From Marine Group II euryarchaeote MED-G37 (GTDB taxonomy: Archaea > Thermoplasmatota > Poseidoniia > Poseidoniales > Thalassarchaeaceae), in the NCBI GenBank assembly GCA_002457555.1, contig NTJQ01000009.1, positions 1-60,057 of the forward strand: a stretch of 60,057 bases of DNA, in the 5' to 3' direction. A program made the translations under genes and the position numbers. The notes below the pieces were generated by a model. It ran no database searches, was not told where the DNA came from, and worked only from the letters and a program-made list of their open reading frames with translations. Shown here piece by piece: positions 51,964 to 60,057 of the stretch (positions within the stretch are counted from its first letter, which is position 1; each line of letters opens with the position of its first letter).

Positions 51964-53931
51964 ATGGCATCTCTAGAAAAGCCAAATAGAGTCTCAATCA
52001 AGCAACTTGATGAGTTAACCATTGGGAAAATAGCAGCCGGTGAGGTTGTCGAAAGACCGGCTCAAGTGGTTAAGGAACTCGTAGAAAACTCAATCGATGC
52101 CGGTGCCAATAGAGTTCGAGTTGAAATTGAAAGAGGTGGATTCGATAGAATCACCGTTATCGATGACGGCCATGGTATTCCCAAAGACGAATTGCCACTA
52201 GCGATAACTCGTCACGCAACTAGCAAATTATCGGGTCCTGACGACCTTAGTCACATTGAAACCAAGGGGTTTCGAGGAGAGGCTTTGGCTTCAATCGGAG
52301 CCGTCAGTGAACTAGTGGTTGCGAGTAGAATAGGAGATGGAGATGGTGTTCAAATTCGCGTCGATAACGGTATTGTTGGAGATGTAGAGGCAGCAGGCAT
52401 TGCCCCTGGCACTCGTATTGACGTCCTCAGCCTATTCGCTAAAGTTCCAGCACGTCTTTCATTCCAACGCCGTCCTTCAACAGAAACCGCTGCCATTGTT
52501 GATGTCGGTGTGCAAATGGCATTATCTGAGCCTAATGCAGGCATATTAATCGAGGTTGATGGCAGGAAGGTGTTGGATTGCCCTCCAACCGAATCAGCCG
52601 AGGACCGATTGTACGATTTGTTCGGCTCAACCTCATCAGAGTTGATTCCGCTTACTTCCTCACAAGCCGATAGCGATGCACCAGGGGGTGAGAAATGGAC
52701 TGGTTGGATATCACCACCAGGGCTGACCAGAAGCAGAGCGGATGATGTTCACATTCTAGTAAACGGAAGGCCAGTAGCTCCTGGCCCCTTCCTTCAATCA
52801 GTTAGACGCGGCTACCATACTCGGTTAATGGTGGGAAGACATCCAATTGGTGTTCTATTGCTAAGTCTGCCTCCAGATGAGGTGGACGTCAATGTTCATC
52901 CGACAAAAAGAGAGGTTAGGCTGAAGAATTCATGGCGTGTATTGGAGCGGCTTGAACGTTCGATAAAACACACACTTTTGCAAATCGCAACTAGGCCAGA
53001 AGCTAGTGAAGATACAGTTCTGGAAGGTATCTCCGAGAGAGCAGAGCCAATCCCTCTCGAATCACCTGCAACGAATCTACCCGAATGGGCTAGCGCTGCT
53101 AGTGAGAATCCCACTGTCCAGACTCGATTTTCTAGTATTCGTTATTCTGTAGAAACTGCCGCCCGCATTCAATCCAAATCTACTTCCGAGTACATTACTG
53201 AACAAGACACTCTACCAGGTATGGACTCAGAACCGACAACACCCTCTCTATCCTCAGAGGAAAGAGAGCTACACAGACACGCGGTTGGAAAATCAACTTC
53301 TCCACTTGATGAACCAATCCCAAAAGCAGCGGTTATACCAGAACTTCCAGAGATGACTCCATTAGCACAGTTGTCTGATTCCTACATCTTAGCCGAGGGC
53401 CAAGATGAGTTATTCATTGTAGATCAACACGCTCTACACGAACGAATTCGCTATGAGCGATTGCGTGAACAAATGGTTAGTTGGGACGGTCAAGATTTAC
53501 TGACTCCAATTTCTCTCTCTGTTGGTGCAAGACAGAAGGCTGCCGCTATTGCTCGTCAGCCGACATTGGAGAGTTTAGGTATCGCGTTTGAAGCACACAA
53601 TGACTCACTACAAATTATTCGAGTACCGGAGATTTTGGTTGGAAACGAATCTTTAGAAGAATTTCTCCAAGATTTATTGATCGAGTTAGTAACTACTCCA
53701 GATGAAACTGAGGAATTTGATGCTGTCACAAACCTCCGAGATCATATTGCATTCATGCGATCTTGTCGAGGTTCGGTCAAGGCAAATGAAAAGTTGAACC
53801 TTGCTCAAATGAGGAGGTTGTTACAGGACATGCGAACCGTTCCAAACCCCTGGGCTTGCGTGCACGGCAGGCCGACAGTGCTCCGATTAACAATGAAACA
53901 CTTAGATCGTCATTTCGGTCGTCATGGTTGA
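51964..53931 (+). CDS. mutL: DNA mismatch repair protein MutL (endonuclease type)
   Basis: GHKL ATPase that links MutS to strand removal. The N-terminal ATPase has VVKELVENSIDAGA, DDGHGI and TKGFRGEALASIGAV. After a poorly conserved linker (about 355-455), the C-terminal domain contains DQHALHERIRYE, the metal-binding endonuclease motif DQHAx2Ex4E, and a late CVHGRP. So this MutL should nick DNA itself, and no MutH is needed. ATG 51964 follows GGAGGAG by 5 bp. It overlaps the 3' end of aroA by 10 bases. Confidence 0.95.
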   Translation: MASLEKPNRVSIKQLDELTIGKIAAGEVVERPAQVVKELVENSIDAGANRVRVEIERGGFDRITVIDDGHGIPKDELPLAITRHATSKLSGPDDLSHIETKGFRGEALASIGAVSELVVASRIGDGDGVQIRVDNGIVGDVEAAGIAPGTRIDVLSLFAKVPARLSFQRRPSTETAAIVDVGVQMALSEPNAGILIEVDGRKVLDCPPTESAEDRLYDLFGSTSSELIPLTSSQADSDAPGGEKWTGWISPPGLTRSRADDVHILVNGRPVAPGPFLQSVRRGYHTRLMVGRHPIGVLLLSLPPDEVDVNVHPTKREVRLKNSWRVLERLERSIKHTLLQIATRPEASEDTVLEGISERAEPIPLESPATNLPEWASAASENPTVQTRFSSIRYSVETAARIQSKSTSEYITEQDTLPGMDSEPTTPSLSSEERELHRHAVGKSTSPLDEPIPKAAVIPELPEMTPLAQLSDSYILAEGQDELFIVDQHALHERIRYERLREQMVSWDGQDLLTPISLSVGARQKAAAIARQPTLESLGIAFEAHNDSLQIIRVPEILVGNESLEEFLQDLLIELVTTPDETEEFDAVTNLRDHIAFMRSCRGSVKANEKLNLAQMRRLLQDMRTVPNPWACVHGRPTVLRLTMKHLDRHFGRHG

Positions 53932-55109
53932 TATAAGCCAAGTAATTGCTGAATAAATCCTGGATGTGAAACTTCGCAAATCTCCGCATCAACAATCTCA
54001 CCTCCTACCTTGCTTGCAAGAATCATTGCAACCATTGCTAATCTATGGTCCATGTAGGTTTGAATTGGCTCATTTGGAGTATTGGGCGTCTGTCTTCCAG
54101 GGATGACGAGACCATCATCAGTCTCCTCTGCTTTCATCCCAAATGACTGCAAAAGCTCCACAGTGCGCAGAATTCTATCAGATTCCTTTCCTCGAGCATG
54201 TGGAATTCCGGTTATACGACCCCCCTCTCCCAAAGCCATCCAAACCGCGGCTGGTGTGACTAAATCGCTCGCATCTCTCAAATCGACTTCACCTCCATTT
54301 GCTCTGTCGATTGCATCAAATGCCATCAATAGCAGTGGGTCATATGTTGCCAATTCGGTTTGTAAGTGCAATCCATCGTGGAGAAGCTCCAGTAGAATGG
54401 CCATTGGGAATAGGCTCAACTCAGGTGGGATATCGATTTCATTGGGTGGATTAACAATCCAAGGTTCGAGGATTAATTGAGAGCTCATTTCTATTGGGCA
54501 ACCGCAAGTCCGAGCAATGTCGAAAGTCATACCAAGATATCCTCTACTGACAGCATCTCCTTCGACATGTATCTCAATCGCTTCCTCGAGACTTGGGGAC
54601 GCCAAAATCAATGCACTTAATGGCTGACTTGATTGACTTAGATCTACGGTAGCGCCACCTTTCATTTTTCCATTTACAGTGACGGGTAATGAATCACTAT
54701 CGATATCCACTTGTAAATCCCTCAAAACTCTTCCAAGACTACTACTTCTAGTCCTTAATGACTCATCTCCATCTAATTTGATTTTTTTACCCATGGTTGC
54801 TACAAGGGCACTGAGGAATCTCGCAGAGGTTCCTGAATTGCCACAATTTAGAACTGCATTCGGAGCACTTAGGCCCTGTTTTGGAGGTTCGACAAGCCAA
54901 CCATATTTCTTAGGGTGAATATTTACTCCCATCTCTTGAAGACACTTTGACATCGATTCCGCATCTCCTCCAGGCGATTCATTGAACTTGATTAAACAAC
55001 TAGAATTACTTTGGGAAATCATTGTCAACCATCGGATAATGTGACTTTTTGAGGGGGGTAAACTCCACTCATGAGAGCCCGAAAGCCGCATCTCAGGTAT
55101 GCTTAGCAC
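53922..55109 (-). CDS. aroA: 3-phosphoshikimate 1-carboxyvinyltransferase (EPSP synthase)
   Basis: Sixth step of the shikimate pathway, joining PEP to shikimate-3-phosphate. Motifs visible: PPSKSH (about 18-23), NCGNSGTSARF (about 88-98), SSQPLSALI (about 159-167), KESDRI (about 313-318) and DHRLAMVAM (about 361-369). At 395 residues it is slightly shorter than typical (about 420-430), consistent with archaeal copies. Converges on mutL with a 10-base overlap of the coding ends. Start is ATG 55109, with ATG 55091 in frame. Confidence 0.92.
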   Translation of the reverse strand: MLSIPEMRLSGSHEWSLPPSKSHIIRWLTMISQSNSSCLIKFNESPGGDAESMSKCLQEMGVNIHPKKYGWLVEPPKQGLSAPNAVLNCGNSGTSARFLSALVATMGKKIKLDGDESLRTRSSSLGRVLRDLQVDIDSDSLPVTVNGKMKGGATVDLSQSSQPLSALILASPSLEEAIEIHVEGDAVSRGYLGMTFDIARTCGCPIEMSSQLILEPWIVNPPNEIDIPPELSLFPMAILLELLHDGLHLQTELATYDPLLLMAFDAIDRANGGEVDLRDASDLVTPAAVWMALGEGGRITGIPHARGKESDRILRTVELLQSFGMKAEETDDGLVIPGRQTPNTPNEPIQTYMDHRLAMVAMILASKVGGEIVDAEICEVSHPGFIQQLLGLYQP

Positions 55110-55175
55110 AACCTCTCATCGAGGCTAGACAATTCAACCCAACGATGTGCAATAGAGAATTTGCATCAAACAAAT

Positions 55176-56021
55176 CTAGGCTCTGATGACGTCTCCAAAA
55201 TCATCCTCGCAATTCCAATCCCTTGCTTTTTGATCGATTTCACAGGCGGTCAATGTTTCCTCCAGAGTGCCGCTCATTTCAATCAAATTTGCACGTTCCA
55301 GCATCTTTGGACTTAGCCCCGGCATCAATATAGAAATAGCTCTCGGTACTCGTTTGGGATAGACTTCGTTTACATGTCTAACGATATTTGTGGTACAGGT
55401 GTTAGTGATGGTGTTATACCATTCAGGATTATTTACTAAATCGTTGGTCCTCTTCAAGTAGGATTCAAGCATTCTTCTCTCATTCCCAGGACCTAAAACC
55501 ACCGCTTTGAATAGATGGGTTACCGAGTGTTTTCTACATCGTGTGCGAACTCCAATCACGTCGCTTTCCGTAGCCCAGACATAGATTAATTCATATTCAC
55601 GAAACAGTCCTTTCACAGGGTGATATTTCTCACCTTGTTCCCTTCTAACTTCTATGGAACAGGCTAGGCGTCTGCCATCTTCAAATTGAAATGAGAGAAT
55701 TGTATGGGCCATTTGTCTGTGTCTAGGATCAAAATATTCCAGTGTTAACCAGATAGAATCTACCTTACTTAGGTCATATTCCGAGTCTATCCACCTCTCA
55801 TCATAATCTCTAGTAGTGCGCCAGTTGAAGTCTCGAATATTCGTGATTTTTGCAATGTCTCCTTCGAAATCTATGGTCGCATTACGTGAATTATCATTCA
55901 CCCAATAACGGTCATTGGAAGGCCGTAATCTCTGAACCCGAATCCATATCGCGAGTATAATCAACAACCCGATAATCGCTAAACCGGCAAGCCCGGTAGT
56001 CAACCAGCTGGCTACGCTCAC
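55176..56021 (-). CDS. Unrecognised membrane-anchored protein
   Basis: A 281-residue protein with one N-terminal membrane helix (about 9-29) followed by basic residues, then a mixed alpha/beta domain with no recognised motif (for example FEDGRRLACSIEVRREQGEKYHPVKGLF). The tail has a cysteine pair within NTITNTCTTNIV and a helical end. ATG 56021 gives the helix in the right place. It precedes aroA by 66 bp on the same strand and may be cotranscribed. No function can be given. Confidence 0.6.
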   Translation of the reverse strand: MSVASWLTTGLAGLAIIGLLIILAIWIRVQRLRPSNDRYWVNDNSRNATIDFEGDIAKITNIRDFNWRTTRDYDERWIDSEYDLSKVDSIWLTLEYFDPRHRQMAHTILSFQFEDGRRLACSIEVRREQGEKYHPVKGLFREYELIYVWATESDVIGVRTRCRKHSVTHLFKAVVLGPGNERRMLESYLKRTNDLVNNPEWYNTITNTCTTNIVRHVNEVYPKRVPRAISILMPGLSPKMLERANLIEMSGTLEETLTACEIDQKARDWNCEDDFGDVIRA

Positions 56022-56069
56022 AACCTTTGAGGCGGCGTATCAAAGCATGAAACCTCTCCTTACTTTAGG

Positions 56070-56156
56070 TGGCGCGGCAGGGGAGATTCGAACTCCCGAG
56101 GTGAAACACCACTGGATTAGCAATCCAGCGCAATGGCCAGGCTATGCGACTGCCGC
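56070..56156 (-). tRNA. tRNA-Ser (GCT)
   Basis: Minus-strand class II cloverleaf: acceptor GCGGCAG/CTGCCGC, anticodon stem CTGGA/TCCAG around TTGCTAA (anticodon GCT, Ser AGC/AGU), a long variable arm TGGTGTTTCACCTC, T arm GGGAG/CTCCC with TTCGAAT, discriminator G and an encoded CCA. No intron. The long arm and G73 are serine identity features. Confidence 0.97.
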
Positions 56157-56202
56157 AGTGCTCCGGCGACCTTAGATTGGGGCTTAAGGCGAGCGGTTGG
56201 AA

Positions 56203-60057
<3,855 letters not shown>

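Overview
The window reads as a compact archaeal chromosome segment. The best guess is Marine Group II Euryarchaeota (Candidatus Poseidoniales); this is inferred from gene content, since no rRNA gene is present. Archaeal hallmarks are Pelota, ribosomal proteins S6e and L10e, aIF2-gamma, Orc1/Cdc6, Dph2, an RPA-type single-strand DNA-binding protein with its partner, an A/V-type ATP synthase, geranylgeranyl diphosphate synthase and geranylgeranyl reductase. Mixed with them are bacterial-type genes: gyrA/gyrB, mutS/mutL, an RNase PH, formate-tetrahydrofolate ligase and a class II HMG-CoA reductase. That mixture is typical of this marine lineage. Genes are tightly packed, often with 0-15 bp gaps or short stop/start overlaps. 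I see no insertion sequence, integrase, CRISPR array or rRNA gene.

Layout. 1-5.8 kb: aroE (cut by the window edge) divergent from fhs, then pelota, an unknown gene, an endonuclease-IV-like gene with a lysine-rich tail and a small membrane protein. 5.8-7.4 kb: tRNA-Phe, RNase PH and a MogA/MoaB protein, all on the minus strand. 7.5-12.4 kb: an RPA pair converging on a triple-SAP protein, then a degenerate porphobilinogen-deaminase-like gene. 12.4-16.0 kb: archaeal lipid synthesis (GGPP synthase, geranylgeranyl reductase), small membrane proteins and a methyltransferase. 16.1-24.7 kb: the complete nine-gene ATP synthase operon, order H-I-K-E-C-F-A-B-D. 24.8-29.8 kb: a large membrane protein that looks like a proteolytically dead site-2 protease, then ketopantoate reductase converging on L-aspartate oxidase.

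30.0-35.6 kb: the condensin operon smc-scpA-scpB. 35.6-36.9 kb: class II HMG-CoA reductase (mevalonate pathway, feeding the lipid genes above). 36.87-37.23 kb: the only long gene-free stretch, AT-rich and carrying an array of CGTTAA repeats. 37.2-40.5 kb: an AAA-type ATPase with a C-terminal winged helix, a DUF357 protein and an MscS-type channel. 40.5-45.1 kb: Orc1/Cdc6, S6e, aIF2-gamma and a PIN-domain protein in one direction, with Dph2 upstream. 45.1-49.1 kb: a luciferase-like oxidoreductase, L10e with a purine phosphoribosyltransferase, an EamA transporter, DUF2752 and TM2 proteins. 49.2-55.1 kb: mutS-mutL converging on aroA. 55.2-60.06 kb: an unknown membrane-anchored protein, tRNA-Ser, gyrA and gyrB (cut by the window edge).

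The parts most worth a second look are the CGTTAA array beside the ATPase/winged-helix gene (possible replication origin or operator), the pseudo-site-2-protease, the PBG-deaminase-like protein without catalytic residues, an 18-bp palindrome-centred element found twice at gene 3' ends, aIF2-gamma without its zinc ligands, and the endonuclease-IV-like protein with altered metal ligands and a histone-like tail.
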